DNA of 64,000 bases, from assembly GCF_014641715.1 (NCBI RefSeq), contig NZ_BMIG01000008.1, positions 8,001 to 72,000 on the forward strand, written 5' to 3'. The notes under the pieces are model-generated. The model was not told the origin of the DNA. It did no database searches and saw only the letters and a program-made list of their open reading frames with translations. A program made the position numbers and the translations under genes. Below, one piece after another: positions 27,022 through 35,926 of the stretch (the first letter of the stretch is position 1; every line of letters begins with the position of its first letter). This stretch comes from Polaromonas eurypsychrophila. GTDB taxonomy: Bacteria; Pseudomonadota; Gammaproteobacteria; Burkholderiales; Burkholderiaceae_C.

Positions 27022-28587
27022 TCACCTGTTCTCGAACACGGCCCTGTGGCGCTCCCGCAGCTCGCGCTTCAACAACTTGCCGCTCGGGTTTTTCGGCAGC
27101 GCATCTGTAAACACCACTGCCTTGGGCGCCTTGAAGCTGGCAATGTGTTCGGCACAGTGCGCCAGCACCTGCTGCTCGGTCAGCGTCTGGCCGTCCTTGA
27201 CAACAATCACCGCCACCACGGCCTCGACCCATTTGGGGTGCGACACACCGACCACCGCCACCTCGGACACCGCGCCCAGGCGGTAAATCATTTCTTCGAC
27301 TTCGCGGCTGGCCACGTTTTCGCCGCCGGTCTTGATCATGTCCTTCTTGCGGTCCACCACGGTGATGAAGCCTTCCTCGTCGAGGATGGCCAAGTCGCCC
27401 GAGTGGAACCAGCCGCCCTGAAATGCTGCTTTGGTTTTTTCTTCGTCGCGGAAGTAGCCCAGCATCAAATGCGGCGAGCGGTGCACGATCTCGCCGACTT
27501 CGCCGGGTGCCACATCGTTCATGTTGTCGTCCACCACCCGTGTTTCGACATTGAGTACAGCGCGCCCACAAGAGCCGGGCTTGCGCAACTGGTCATCGGG
27601 GCCGAGCATGGTGGCCAGCGGCGCGATCTCGGTCTGGCCGTAGAGATTCCAGAAACCGACGTCGGGCAGCCGCCGGGCCAGTTCACGCAGCACCTCCACC
27701 GGCATGATGGACGCGCCGTAATAACCCTTGCGCAGCAAAGACAGATCGGTGCCGTCGAACAATGGTGAGCGCAGCAGCGCAATCCACACCGTGGGCGGCG
27801 CAAAAAACGAATTGATGCGGTGCTGCGCCATCAGCGGCAGCAGATTGTCAGGCGTGGGCTTGGCGGTGATGATGCTGGTGGCCCCCACGTAGACGGCCGG
27901 GCCGAAAAATACATCAAGCTGCGCGCAGTGGTACAGCGGCAGCGCATGCAGCATCACGTCACCATGGGCAATGCTGGCGTCAACCGCGCAACTCGCGTAC
28001 TGCGAGATCACCGCGTCGTGCGTCAGCATCGCGCCTTTGGGCATGGACTCGGTACCGCTGGTGTAAACAATCTGCGCCAGGTCCGTGCTGCCCAGCGCCA
28101 CCTCGGGCGGTGCGCCTGCGCTGCGCGCCAGTTCATCGAAGGAAGTCATGCCGACCACGGGCTGCGTGGCGTCTTCAGACGGCAGCCAGACAAACTGCGC
28201 CACCTGGGTGTCCAGCGCCGCAGCGCTGCGGGCCAGATCGGCCAGGCCGGAGTCGGTGGCCAGCATTTGGGCCTCGGCGTGGCGCAAGATAAACGCCACC
28301 TCCTCGGCCTTCAGCATGAAGTTGATCGGCACCAGCACTGCGCCCAGCCGCGCCAGCGCAAAACGCAAGGCCGCAAAACCGTGCGAGTTGCGCGCCAGCA
28401 CCGCCACCCGGCTCGCATGGCCCACACCCATGCCAGACAGGCCAGCCGCCACACGGTCCACCACTGCATCAAACTCGGCAAAAGTCCAGCGCGTGTTGCC
28501 GCAGATCAGCCCGGTTTGGGTCGGCAAGCGTTTGGCGGTGCGGTGCAGCAGGTCGGCAATCGTCTGCCGGCGGATGGCGGGGTTCAT
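27022..28587 (-). CDS. Acyl-CoA synthetase (ANL family, long- or medium-chain type)
   Basis: The protein has 521 residues. The AMP-binding loop is IVYTSGTESMPKGAMLTHDA, in which E replaces the usual T or S of TSGTTG. YGQTEIAPLATML is motif A5. VVDRKKDMIKTGGENVASRE and a C-terminal NPSGKLLKRELRERH with the catalytic Lys complete the ANL set. It activates a carboxylic acid to its CoA thioester with ATP. It converges with the GntR gene. It may replace the broken synthetase at 22884. The substrate cannot be told. Confidence 0.9.
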   Translation of the reverse strand: MNPAIRRQTIADLLHRTAKRLPTQTGLICGNTRWTFAEFDAVVDRVAAGLSGMGVGHASRVAVLARNSHGFAALRFALARLGAVLVPINFMLKAEEVAFILRHAEAQMLATDSGLADLARSAAALDTQVAQFVWLPSEDATQPVVGMTSFDELARSAGAPPEVALGSTDLAQIVYTSGTESMPKGAMLTHDAVISQYASCAVDASIAHGDVMLHALPLYHCAQLDVFFGPAVYVGATSIITAKPTPDNLLPLMAQHRINSFFAPPTVWIALLRSPLFDGTDLSLLRKGYYGASIMPVEVLRELARRLPDVGFWNLYGQTEIAPLATMLGPDDQLRKPGSCGRAVLNVETRVVDDNMNDVAPGEVGEIVHRSPHLMLGYFRDEEKTKAAFQGGWFHSGDLAILDEEGFITVVDRKKDMIKTGGENVASREVEEMIYRLGAVSEVAVVGVSHPKWVEAVVAVIVVKDGQTLTEQQVLAHCAEHIASFKAPKAVVFTDALPKNPSGKLLKRELRERHRAVFENR

Positions 28588-28729
28588 GGCTGTCTCCTGT
28601 TTTTTGTCGAGACGCTAGTATCCGTCGAGTAAGTCTTTTCTGCAGCGGCCTGAGCTTGCGAACAAAGCGCATGACGCCCCGCGCTAAGTCCACTAGACTC
28701 CCGGAACCAAAAACAAAGGAGACAGTACC

Positions 28730-29560
28730 ATGCGCCACCTCGCCATCAAACCCCGCTTCCATCCTTTTCTCTCCGCCGCCTTGGGCCTTGCGGTTTTATT
28801 CAGCGCCGCCACCGGCGCGCTGGCCCAGACCAAACCCAAGGTCACCGACGCCGGCGACAAACCGACCTCGGCCATTTACATCGGCAACAGCTTTTTTTAT
28901 TACAACAACAGCTTGCACAACCACGTGGGCCAGTTGATCGCTGCCGGTCAGCCCGGCTTCCGGCACCGCGCCAGCTCGGCCACCATCAGCGGCTCGGGCA
29001 TGAACTGGCACGACGTGGAAAGTTATTTCCGCCCCAATGCCGTCGGCTCGTATTCCTTTGGCGCCAACAACACCGTCAGCTTCAACAAACTGGACCGCCT
29101 GTTCGACCTTGCGATCATGATGGACTGCAGCCAGTGCCCGCTGCACCCCCAGTTAAAGCCGCTGTTCCATGAGTTTGCGAAAAAGCATTCCGACACCGTG
29201 CGCAAACACGGCGCCAAGCCGGTGTTTTTCATGTCCTGGGCCTACAAGGACGTGCCATCCATGACCGCCGAATTGGCCGAGGCCTATACCCAGGCCGGCA
29301 ATGACAACAACGCACTGGTGATTCCGGCGGGCCTGGCCTTCGGCAAGTCGATCGCCAAAATGCCTGCACTGGATTTGTACGTCGCCGACCTGCGCCACCC
29401 CAGCGTGGCCGGCAGCTACCTGGCCGCCTGCGTGACGTATGCGACGCTGCTCAAGGCCTCACCGGTGGACCTGAAGTACACGGCAGGACTGGACCCGGCG
29501 ATTGCGAAACATCTGCAGACGGTGGCTTGGGAGACGGTGCAGGAGTATTTCAAGCCTTAA
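28730..29560 (+). CDS. Secreted SGNH-hydrolase-like protein
   Basis: The protein has 276 residues. The signal peptide ends at GALAQ. Mature sequence begins TSAIYIGNSFFYYNNSLHNH. This is an SGNH-type block I with GNS in place of GDS, so the Ser nucleophile is Ser of GNS. The C-terminal block V is ADLRHPSVAGSYLAA, which gives the Asp-x-x-His pair. Cys residues (MMDCSQCPLHPQ) are unusual for the family. The Shine-Dalgarno AAGGAGAC precedes ATG 28730. It is probably an esterase or acetyl hydrolase of the periplasm, and could also be a lipoprotein-independent binding protein. It stands alone. Confidence 0.7.
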   Translation: MRHLAIKPRFHPFLSAALGLAVLFSAATGALAQTKPKVTDAGDKPTSAIYIGNSFFYYNNSLHNHVGQLIAAGQPGFRHRASSATISGSGMNWHDVESYFRPNAVGSYSFGANNTVSFNKLDRLFDLAIMMDCSQCPLHPQLKPLFHEFAKKHSDTVRKHGAKPVFFMSWAYKDVPSMTAELAEAYTQAGNDNNALVIPAGLAFGKSIAKMPALDLYVADLRHPSVAGSYLAACVTYATLLKASPVDLKYTAGLDPAIAKHLQTVAWETVQEYFKP

Positions 29561-29563
29561 GTT

Positions 29564-29588
29564 AACGCTGTCGCGCAGCGACAGCGTT
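29564..29588 (+). terminator. Strong hairpin after the SGNH gene
   Basis: AACGCTGTCGC-GCA-GCGACAGCGTT forms a perfect 11-bp stem 3 nt after the stop codon. There is no T run after it, so it may protect the mRNA or terminate weakly. Confidence 0.5.
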
Positions 29589-29662
29589 GTGGCTCGCCAG
29601 AAATTCCGACTCGATCTAATCGAACCCGGGGATTGCAGAGCATTTGTCGACGAGGGATGCTG

Positions 29663-30514
29663 TCAAGACGAGGCGGTCATCCCTAGCGCTTCATACCATG
29701 AGCGCACTTGCATATATGCATCCTGTTGAATTTGCTCTGGCGTCATCCCGTCCATCACGCTGGATTCCAGCAAAAACCGCTTAACAGTTTGCGGCCCGTA
29801 GCCATTGAAGTCCGCAAACTTGCCTCCAATGCGGCGATAGCCCTCTGCAGCAACGGGATCAATCAACAGCCCGCGGCAAGCTGCAGCAAGTTCTAACGCA
29901 CCACCTTCAAACTGCTTAATCGAGTAGTAGACGTCATACGCATCTTTCGCCTTGTCTCGGCCAGTCAGTGCGTATCCCTTCATCACCAAAAAAGCTGGAA
30001 TGCTTGCTACGCGGAGTTCTACAGAGTTGTATCTGCCATCGGGCATATTTCCTGCGAGTTTTTGGCGTACAAAGTTTTCCATGGCAACACCAGCCCCATC
30101 TGCTTTCAATACCGCGAAATCTGCAAGTAACGGAGGTCTATTCTTCGTTATCTTTGATTCTCTTGGCATCAACAGATCAACGACGACCACAATTGGCGCT
30201 CCGTCATCTACAGTGACTGTGCGACGCATCTGAAACACACGCATATCTGCCTGCCCGCGTTGATACCCAGCGCGTTCTAGCAGTTCCACCAAACTTGCAT
30301 AGTCACCATCCCCTAGGGCGTTGGCATCGAGACTCAGATCAACGTCTATAGTGCCAATATGTTGCGGATCCGCTTGTGGATACAAAAGCCAAGGGACCGA
30401 GCCGCCGATAACAACAAATCTATCGGTGTAGGCACCTAGCACCTGCCCAATTTCAATCAGTACCGCATATACGGCCTGAGTCATGCGGTCGTCGTACTTA
30501 TTAGCGTTGGTCAT
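29663..30514 (-). CDS. abiEii: AbiEii-type nucleotidyltransferase (toxin of a type IV toxin-antitoxin pair)
   Basis: The protein has 283 residues. The N-terminal nucleotidyltransferase core has VIGGSVPWLLYP (the GS motif), then IGTIDVDLSLD with the metal-binding D-x-D. VVVVDLLMPRE is the third acidic strand. The family adds nucleotides to tRNA acceptor ends in related MenT/AbiEii toxins. The protein ends in a helical AbiEii C-terminal domain (QTVKRFLLESSVMDGM). It overlaps the upstream antitoxin gene by 14 nt, so it is translationally coupled. Base composition is lower in GC than the neighbours, consistent with transfer. Confidence 0.8.
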   Translation of the reverse strand: MTNANKYDDRMTQAVYAVLIEIGQVLGAYTDRFVVIGGSVPWLLYPQADPQHIGTIDVDLSLDANALGDGDYASLVELLERAGYQRGQADMRVFQMRRTVTVDDGAPIVVVVDLLMPRESKITKNRPPLLADFAVLKADGAGVAMENFVRQKLAGNMPDGRYNSVELRVASIPAFLVMKGYALTGRDKAKDAYDVYYSIKQFEGGALELAAACRGLLIDPVAAEGYRRIGGKFADFNGYGPQTVKRFLLESSVMDGMTPEQIQQDAYMQVRSWYEALGMTASS

Positions 30515-31631
30515 ATTCCCGGCGCACTTCGGAAAGCAACTTGGGTGCTATTTTTTCATCGTAAAGAAACGACGCGGCTTCTTTGGCTCTGTCACCCATA
30601 CCCGAGAGATCCAAATATGTTTGTATTAAGCTCGTGCCTCGCAATGGCTCGGGTAGAAGAGAAATACTGTCCAACGAAATCAAGTCGTCCTCGGGCTCAT
30701 AGATTGCAATGTTTGCTCCGTGCTCAGAAGGCTCCATTTGCAAAGTCTCTTTTATGAGCTCCACCCCTTTTTTATCCGCATAGAAAAATTCTCCTGTCAC
30801 GCGAGCATAGGGTGCTACGCGTCTTGCAACTGAATGTGCGGCAAGCAGCACAGTTGCATATGGAGTTTTTAAAGCCTTAGAAAAAAGTATTTGTAAATGC
30901 GCGTCTAGGGATTTCCCAGACAGCAAGGAGTAACCGGACACAGCGAGTTTGGGCGAGCGACCTGGCGAGTCTTTCCAAGCTTCCAAAATAGCTGCCGGCT
31001 GACTAATTCGGAGTCCTTCTTGGGTCGCACTGGCCCATTCTCTGTCCAACAAGGCTTCACGAATTTTGCTAATTTGCCCTGCGCTCACTCGTGTTCGACT
31101 AACGAGATCCGTACCTTTCCATGGCCCTGGTTCAGAAAGAAGAAGCCGGAGCACACGACCAGCTTTGGGGCTAAAAAGAGATCTCTGCTTCCGTTTTGTT
31201 GAGAATGGATTTAAGTCAGTTTTTGCTATCTCAAGATGGATGCCATCAAAGCTGATTAAGCAGTTTCCCGCCATGTCAAACCACCCTTGATTCTCTTTTC
31301 TAAGTATCTCGCGTGATTCTGGCGAAATAAATGGCGCCATGACAATGCCGTAACTCGGCTCCCCACGATGCGTAGCCCAATCTCGAAGACGGAAAGATGC
31401 ATCACGAATAAAGCGTGGCTCTCCCGACGACTTTGCCTCGATTTGAATGTGGCGAATTCCTGAGGCGGTATGCACAGATAGGAGCGCGTCTGGTCCAGAG
31501 CGATTTAAAAGTAGCTCTCCATGAACGTCTACCTCTTCAACCGCTGGCAGGCGCTCCAACGCCTTCATCAAGTCGAAAATGCCTTGCTGCGGATCAAATT
31601 CAAAAGGATTCACATTGAGTGCTTTCACCAA
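30501..31631 (-). CDS. abiEi: AbiEi-type antitoxin/regulator with a nuclease-like N-terminal region
   Basis: The protein has 376 residues. Residues 1-120 contain GPDALLSVHTASGIRHIQIE followed by AKSSGEPRF, which resembles a PD-(D/E)xK strand pair (D, then E-x-K). A GWFDMAGNCLISFDG motif follows, typical of AbiEi-type antitoxins. Residues about 160-220 form a winged helix (LLLSEPGPWKGTDLVSRTRV; SAGQISKIREALL). The C-terminal part is a larger domain. The start is uncertain: TTG 31631, GTG 31628 or GTG 31613 (the last has a GGTGA site inside the palindrome). It is the first gene of the pair. Known AbiEi proteins repress their own promoter; the palindromes at 31622 and 31678 fit that. Confidence 0.72.
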   Translation of the reverse strand: MVKALNVNPFEFDPQQGIFDLMKALERLPAVEEVDVHGELLLNRSGPDALLSVHTASGIRHIQIEAKSSGEPRFIRDASFRLRDWATHRGEPSYGIVMAPFISPESREILRKENQGWFDMAGNCLISFDGIHLEIAKTDLNPFSTKRKQRSLFSPKAGRVLRLLLSEPGPWKGTDLVSRTRVSAGQISKIREALLDREWASATQEGLRISQPAAILEAWKDSPGRSPKLAVSGYSLLSGKSLDAHLQILFSKALKTPYATVLLAAHSVARRVAPYARVTGEFFYADKKGVELIKETLQMEPSEHGANIAIYEPEDDLISLDSISLLPEPLRGTSLIQTYLDLSGMGDRAKEAASFLYDEKIAPKLLSEVRREYDQR

Positions 31632-31641
31632 CTGGTGAAAG
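31622..31641. promoter_or_regulatory. Operator palindrome 1 for the AbiE pair
   Basis: CTTTCACC-AACT-GGTGAAAG has perfect 8-bp arms. It overlaps the likely start region of the antitoxin gene. Confidence 0.6.
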
Positions 31642-31677
31642 ATGCATTAATTAGCTAAGGTCTTCGATTTTACGCAG

Positions 31678-31697
31678 GTTTCATCGTTTGGTGAAAC
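31678..31697. promoter_or_regulatory. Operator palindrome 2 for the AbiE pair
   Basis: GTTTCATC-GTTT-GGTGAAAC is a second copy of the same sequence pattern, centred 56 bp upstream of the first, with one arm mismatch. A possible -10 (TAAAAT) lies between the two. Confidence 0.6.
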
Positions 31698-31789
31698 TTA
31701 AAAAGTTTATTTGTGAGTGCCCACTTACAAAAATTCACGGAAGGCTTGATGCAGGGCCCGGGCCCTCACTCAAAAAACCGAAGCCCGAG

Positions 31790-32165
31790 CTATTTCTTGA
31801 CCGAACAGGTCCCAATCGGGTGCACCTCAATCACCCAGCCTATGTGTTCACCCAGCGTGGCGGCGGGATGCAGTGAGGCGATGCGTATCGCCTCTTCCTT
31901 GCTGGGCGCTTCGATGACAAAAAAGCCGCCCACCATCTCCTTGGCTTGGGCATAAGGTCCGTCGGTCACGACGGGTTTGCCGCCGCGCGGGCGCATGCCG
32001 AAGGTGGCTTTCGGCCCTTGGAGCGAGCCGTTCCAGACCAAGGCACCGGTTTTGCTGCAGTGCCGCATCTTTGGCCGGCAACTGTTCGACCAGCGCCTGC
32101 ATGTCGGCGGGCGCCATGGCGTCCATTTTTTCGGGGTCGTAATAAGCGAGGCAGAGGTATTGCAT
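31790..32165 (-). pseudogene. YciI/DGPF-domain protein with a frameshift
   Basis: The start MQYLCLAYYDPEKMDAMAPA is the usual YCII beginning. The frame then shifts at an AAAA run (TTTT at 32050-32053 on the plus strand). The remainder (TGALVWNGSLQGPKATFGMR; VTDGPYAQAKEMVGGFFVIE; HPAATLGEHIGWVIEVHPI) lies in the next frame. Removing one A gives a complete 125-residue YciI protein. It is either a frameshift mutation or a sequencing error. Homologues are small dimers often beside sigma factors. Confidence 0.8.
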
Positions 32166-32337
32166 GGCGGTTTTCCTTAAGCGTTTGAAGGGTCAGGACA
32201 TGACTTTTGAAGCAGTCACAACTGCACGACGAATGCGGCACACCCATTTCGACATTCGCAGTGTTTGAATTTGACTGCCAAGCCGGGTCATCATGCAGCG
32301 GAAAGGTCCGGCCCAGAAGATTCAACCAAAATGAACC

Positions 32338-32892
32338 ATGAACAAAACCCCGACCTGGCTGGAAGCAGCCCGCGCCCACTGGAACTGGCGCGGCCAGTCG
32401 CGCCCCGCTTTTGCTGTGGAACCCGGTCCCGGTCAGGTGTCGGTGTGGGACTTTCCGCGGCCGCCGCGCGTCGCGGCTGACCCTCGCGAGGTGGTGATTG
32501 CGTGGGGTGACGTCGAGGTGGCGCGCAGCAGCCAGTGCGTGCTGGTGCTGGAAACCGCACACCCGCCCAGCTTTTACATTCCATGGGCCGACGTGAAGCG
32601 TGGCCTGCTGGTGCGGGCCAGTGGAGGCTCGTTTTGCGAATGGAAGGGCCCGGCCAGCTACTGGTCGCTGGTGCAGGGCGGCAGGTCGCTTGAAAGCGTG
32701 GCCTGGAGCTACGCCCAACCGCTGGAAGGTGCCGAAGCGCTGGCAGACTGTGTGGCCTTTTACCCCGTGGCCTTGCGATGCACGGTGGGCGGTGCGCCGG
32801 TGCAGGCGCAGCCCGGTGGTTTTTACGGCGGCTGGATTACGCCCGAACTGGTTGGCCCTTTCAAGGGCGAGGCGGGCACACAAGGCTGGTGA
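32338..32892 (+). CDS. DUF427 domain protein
   Basis: The protein has 184 residues. It starts MNKTPTWLEAARAHWNWRGQ and has the DUF427 core: VIAWGDVEVARSSQCVLVLE, PPSFYIPWADV, FCEWKGPASYWSL and AFYPV. The Trp-rich beta fold has no known reaction. It shares no operon with the aminotransferase beyond; the two converge on a shared terminator. Confidence 0.85.
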   Translation: MNKTPTWLEAARAHWNWRGQSRPAFAVEPGPGQVSVWDFPRPPRVAADPREVVIAWGDVEVARSSQCVLVLETAHPPSFYIPWADVKRGLLVRASGGSFCEWKGPASYWSLVQGGRSLESVAWSYAQPLEGAEALADCVAFYPVALRCTVGGAPVQAQPGGFYGGWITPELVGPFKGEAGTQGW

Positions 32893-32930
32893 CGCTGCCG
32901 GGCCTGGGCCATTGAGCCCCGCCGCATGCG

Positions 32931-32967
32931 AAAAAAAGGCTTCCACCCGGGAAGCCTTTTCTATTTA
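32931..32967. terminator. Bidirectional terminator
   Basis: Seven A, then GGCTTCC-ACCC-GGGAAGCC and TTTT. It has a T run on both strands and sits between the convergent DUF427 and aminotransferase genes. Confidence 0.85.
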
Positions 32968-32984
32968 GTAGCGAAACGTCGCTT

Positions 32985-34145
32985 TCAGCCAGCCACATCC
33001 TCAGTCACTTTTTCAGTCACACCAATGCGGTCCAGCGCTTCCGCCAGATTGGCGACGGTCTTGTCGACGTTGTGCCACTTTTCCAGGCCGAACAGGCCGA
33101 TGCGGAAGGTCATGAAGTCTGCACCCTCGTCGCACTGCAGCGGCACGCCGGCGGCGGTTTGCAGGCCTTCGGCCAGAAATTTCTTGCTGGACTGGATCTC
33201 GGGGTCGGTGGTGTAGCTGACCACAACGCCGGGGGCCTTGAAGCCTTCGGCCGCCACGCTGGGCAGGCCGCGGGATTCGAACAGCTTGCGGACCTTGCTG
33301 CCCAGGGCGATCTGCTCGTCGCGGACTTTGGCAAAACCGTAGGCCTGGGTTTCCTTCATGGCGGCGCGCAGGCGCGTGAGGGCGTCGGTGGGCAGGGTGG
33401 CGTGGTAGGCGTGGCCGCCTTTTTCGTAGGTCTCCATGATCTGCATCCACTTTTTCAGGTCGCAGGCAAAGCTGGAGCTGGTGGTGCCGTCTATGGCGGC
33501 TCGGGCGCGCTCGCTGAGCATGACCATGGCGCAGCAGGGTGAGCTGCTCCAGCCTTTTTGCGGGGCCGAGATCAGCACATCGACGCCGGTGGCTTTCATG
33601 TCGACCCACATGGCGCCGGAGGCGATGCAGTCGAGCACGAACAAACCGCCGACGGCGTGCACGGCGTCGGCCACGGCCTTGAGGTAGTTGTCGGGCAGCA
33701 TCATGCCGGCGGCGGTTTCCACGTGCGGGGCAAACACGACGGCGGGTTTTTCTTTGGCAATCGCGGCCTGCACCTCTGCAATCGGAGCCGGCACCCACGG
33801 GGCTTGCGCGCCCTTGGCGGTCTGGCGCGCCTTCAGTACGGTGGACGAGGCGGGGATGTTGCCCATGTCGAAGATCTGTGTCCAGCGGTAGCTGAACCAG
33901 CCGTTGCGGATGACCATGACGTGTTTGCCGTGGGCAAACTGGCGGGCGACGGCTTCCATGCCGTAGGTGCCGCTGCCGGGCACCAGCACGGCGGATGGGG
34001 CGTTGTAGACCTCCTTCAGGATGCTGGAAATGTCGGTCATCACGCCCTGGAAGCTTTTGGACATGTGGTTGAGCGCGCGGTCGGTGTAGACCACCGAGAA
34101 TTCAAGCAGGCCGTCAGGGTCAACGTTGGGCAGCAATCCGGGCAT
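32985..34145 (-). CDS. Class V aminotransferase (serine/alanine-glyoxylate type)
   Basis: The protein has 386 residues. The PLP lysine is in SAPQKGWSSSPCCAMVML. GSGTYGMEAVARQFAHGKHV is the substrate/cofactor loop, followed by HVETAAGMMLPDNYLKAVA. It resembles alanine-glyoxylate or serine-glyoxylate aminotransferases, converting glyoxylate to glycine. The ghrA gene elsewhere in the window also handles glyoxylate. ATG 34145 follows a weak purine stretch. It is transcribed alone and ends at a strong terminator. Confidence 0.88.
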   Translation of the reverse strand: MPGLLPNVDPDGLLEFSVVYTDRALNHMSKSFQGVMTDISSILKEVYNAPSAVLVPGSGTYGMEAVARQFAHGKHVMVIRNGWFSYRWTQIFDMGNIPASSTVLKARQTAKGAQAPWVPAPIAEVQAAIAKEKPAVVFAPHVETAAGMMLPDNYLKAVADAVHAVGGLFVLDCIASGAMWVDMKATGVDVLISAPQKGWSSSPCCAMVMLSERARAAIDGTTSSSFACDLKKWMQIMETYEKGGHAYHATLPTDALTRLRAAMKETQAYGFAKVRDEQIALGSKVRKLFESRGLPSVAAEGFKAPGVVVSYTTDPEIQSSKKFLAEGLQTAAGVPLQCDEGADFMTFRIGLFGLEKWHNVDKTVANLAEALDRIGVTEKVTEDVAG

Positions 34146-34375
34146 GGGGTGTTCTCTCTTTGCTAGTTCTGGCTGTTACGGGCTTGTTTCAAAAGCGGTA
34201 CTGGCAGCTTAGCACCGTTCGACTTCCGGCATGGCGGCGCGGGCTTAAGGCCTAGCCAGGCTGCAGTGATGCGTCATTCCGCCGGAGGCTCCAGACAGGA
34301 CGCCGACTGTGCAGTTTGCACCGCCTTTGCCATGCTTCTTGCGCGGCATGCATCGCCGCGTGATAGGCTCCTGTC

Positions 34376-35926
34376 ATGAAAACCGGTAGCACTTTTATCG
34401 TATCTTTTGGCCTGGCAAGTCTGTCTTTTTTCCTGAACGCCGGGGCCCAGCCCAGCGAAACGGCCGCGACGGTTGGTGCCGAGGCCGCCAGCGTCGAGGC
34501 GCTGGTCAGTGCTGCGCGCGCTGCCGCCCAGACCGACCGCAATCGGGAATCGGCCGATCTGTTTGCCCGGGCAATCGAGCTGGCACCGCAACGGCGCGCC
34601 GAATGGCTTCAGGAATATGCCGACCAGCTGGTTTATTCAGGCCGCTCGGCGCAAGCCGTGCCCTTGTACCGCGAAGCCTTGACGCTGCCGCGCACTCGCG
34701 ACCAGCAAATGCGCTTACTGAAGGGCCTGGGCACGGCGCTGTTGTGGGCGGGCAGGCCCAGCCAGGCCCGGACGGTGTTGCAGACCTATCTGCAGGAGAA
34801 ACCGGGCGATCAGGACGCCAGGCGCCTCTTGGGGCGCGCACTGAGCTGGGGCGGCCGCCAGCGTGAAGCCATCGCGCACCTGGAGCAGTTGCTGCGCGAT
34901 CACCCTGACGACCAGGAAGCCCGCGTGCAGCTCGCGCAGGCGCAGGCCTGGACGGGCCGGTCCGACCAGGCGGAGGAAGCCCTCGCAGGCGTAACCCAGC
35001 CGCGGGACGATGCACGCCGGCTGCGCGAAGACCTCGCGCTGGCCCAGGCGCCACGCACCATGCTTGACACCCAGCGTTCCAGCCAGTCCGACAATCTGGA
35101 CATTGTTGCTCTGCGCTTGAGCCACTCGCTCAGCTTTGACAGCGGACGTGGCACAGCAGGGGCCCGGCTGGAGCGCTTTGACTACGAGAAGGAAGACGGC
35201 AGCGATTCGGCCCAGGTGACACGGCCCATGCTGTATGGGCGCTACCGCTTAAACGATGCCTTTGAGCTGAACATCGAGGCGGGGCGCGACCGGATCGAGC
35301 CGCGAAGCGGACCTGCACGTCAGCCAGCGGTGTACGCTAGCTGGCTCACCTGGCGACCCAGCGACCTGTTTCGCTTTGACCTCAGCACCAGCCAGAACAC
35401 CTTCGACAACCTGCGCTCGCTGCGTCTCGGACTGACGCTCCGCCAGGACGGGCTGTCCATGGACTTCACGCCTTCGGAGCGCGAACGCTACACGGCCAGA
35501 ATCGATCGCGCGAGCTACAGCGACGGCAATCATCGCGATGGTGGTCAACTTGAGGCCGAGTACCGCTGGCTCAATCAGCCGGAAGCCTGGGTCGGACTCA
35601 AGCACACGCGTTTTTCGTTTGAGCGGCAACTGGACAACGGGTACTTCAACCCGCTCGCCTTCAACTCCACCCAGCTGACGCTGCGTACCTTGTGGCGCCC
35701 TGACGGATACGACGGGCGCTGGGACTTGGGAGCGTATGCCGCAATCGGACGCGAAAACGCGCAGCCCGATGGCAGCAAGCCCATCTATGACCTGAGCCTG
35801 CGTGCCGGCCTGCGCATTGACGCTCGCACGCGGCTGGAGGCCCGCGCGCAGCGCTTCAGTTCACGCACATCGTCCAGCGGTTTTGCGCGCAGTACCGTCG
35901 GCCTGGCGCTTGAACGCAAGTGGTAG
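34376..35926 (+). CDS. TPR plus outer-membrane beta-barrel protein (PgaA-like)
   Basis: The protein has 516 residues. A signal peptide covers the first 24 residues (ends NAGAQ). TPR-like repeats fill residues about 35-220 (EYADQLVYSGRSAQAVPLYR; LGTALLWAGRPSQARTVLQT). The C-terminal half has alternating beta strands and ends LALERKW with a terminal aromatic residue, as in outer membrane barrels. It resembles PgaA-type polysaccharide exporters, but is shorter (PgaA about 800). Its stop overlaps the start of the glycosyltransferase gene, so the two are an operon for making and exporting an exopolysaccharide (inference). Confidence 0.8.
   Translation: MKTGSTFIVSFGLASLSFFLNAGAQPSETAATVGAEAASVEALVSAARAAAQTDRNRESADLFARAIELAPQRRAEWLQEYADQLVYSGRSAQAVPLYREALTLPRTRDQQMRLLKGLGTALLWAGRPSQARTVLQTYLQEKPGDQDARRLLGRALSWGGRQREAIAHLEQLLRDHPDDQEARVQLAQAQAWTGRSDQAEEALAGVTQPRDDARRLREDLALAQAPRTMLDTQRSSQSDNLDIVALRLSHSLSFDSGRGTAGARLERFDYEKEDGSDSAQVTRPMLYGRYRLNDAFELNIEAGRDRIEPRSGPARQPAVYASWLTWRPSDLFRFDLSTSQNTFDNLRSLRLGLTLRQDGLSMDFTPSERERYTARIDRASYSDGNHRDGGQLEAEYRWLNQPEAWVGLKHTRFSFERQLDNGYFNPLAFNSTQLTLRTLWRPDGYDGRWDLGAYAAIGRENAQPDGSKPIYDLSLRAGLRIDARTRLEARAQRFSSRTSSSGFARSTVGLALERKW

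Noticed and set aside
31966-32946. A 326-codon minus-strand frame across YciI and DUF427
   Set aside because: It joins out-of-frame parts of two real genes; the DUF427 gene on the plus strand is well supported.
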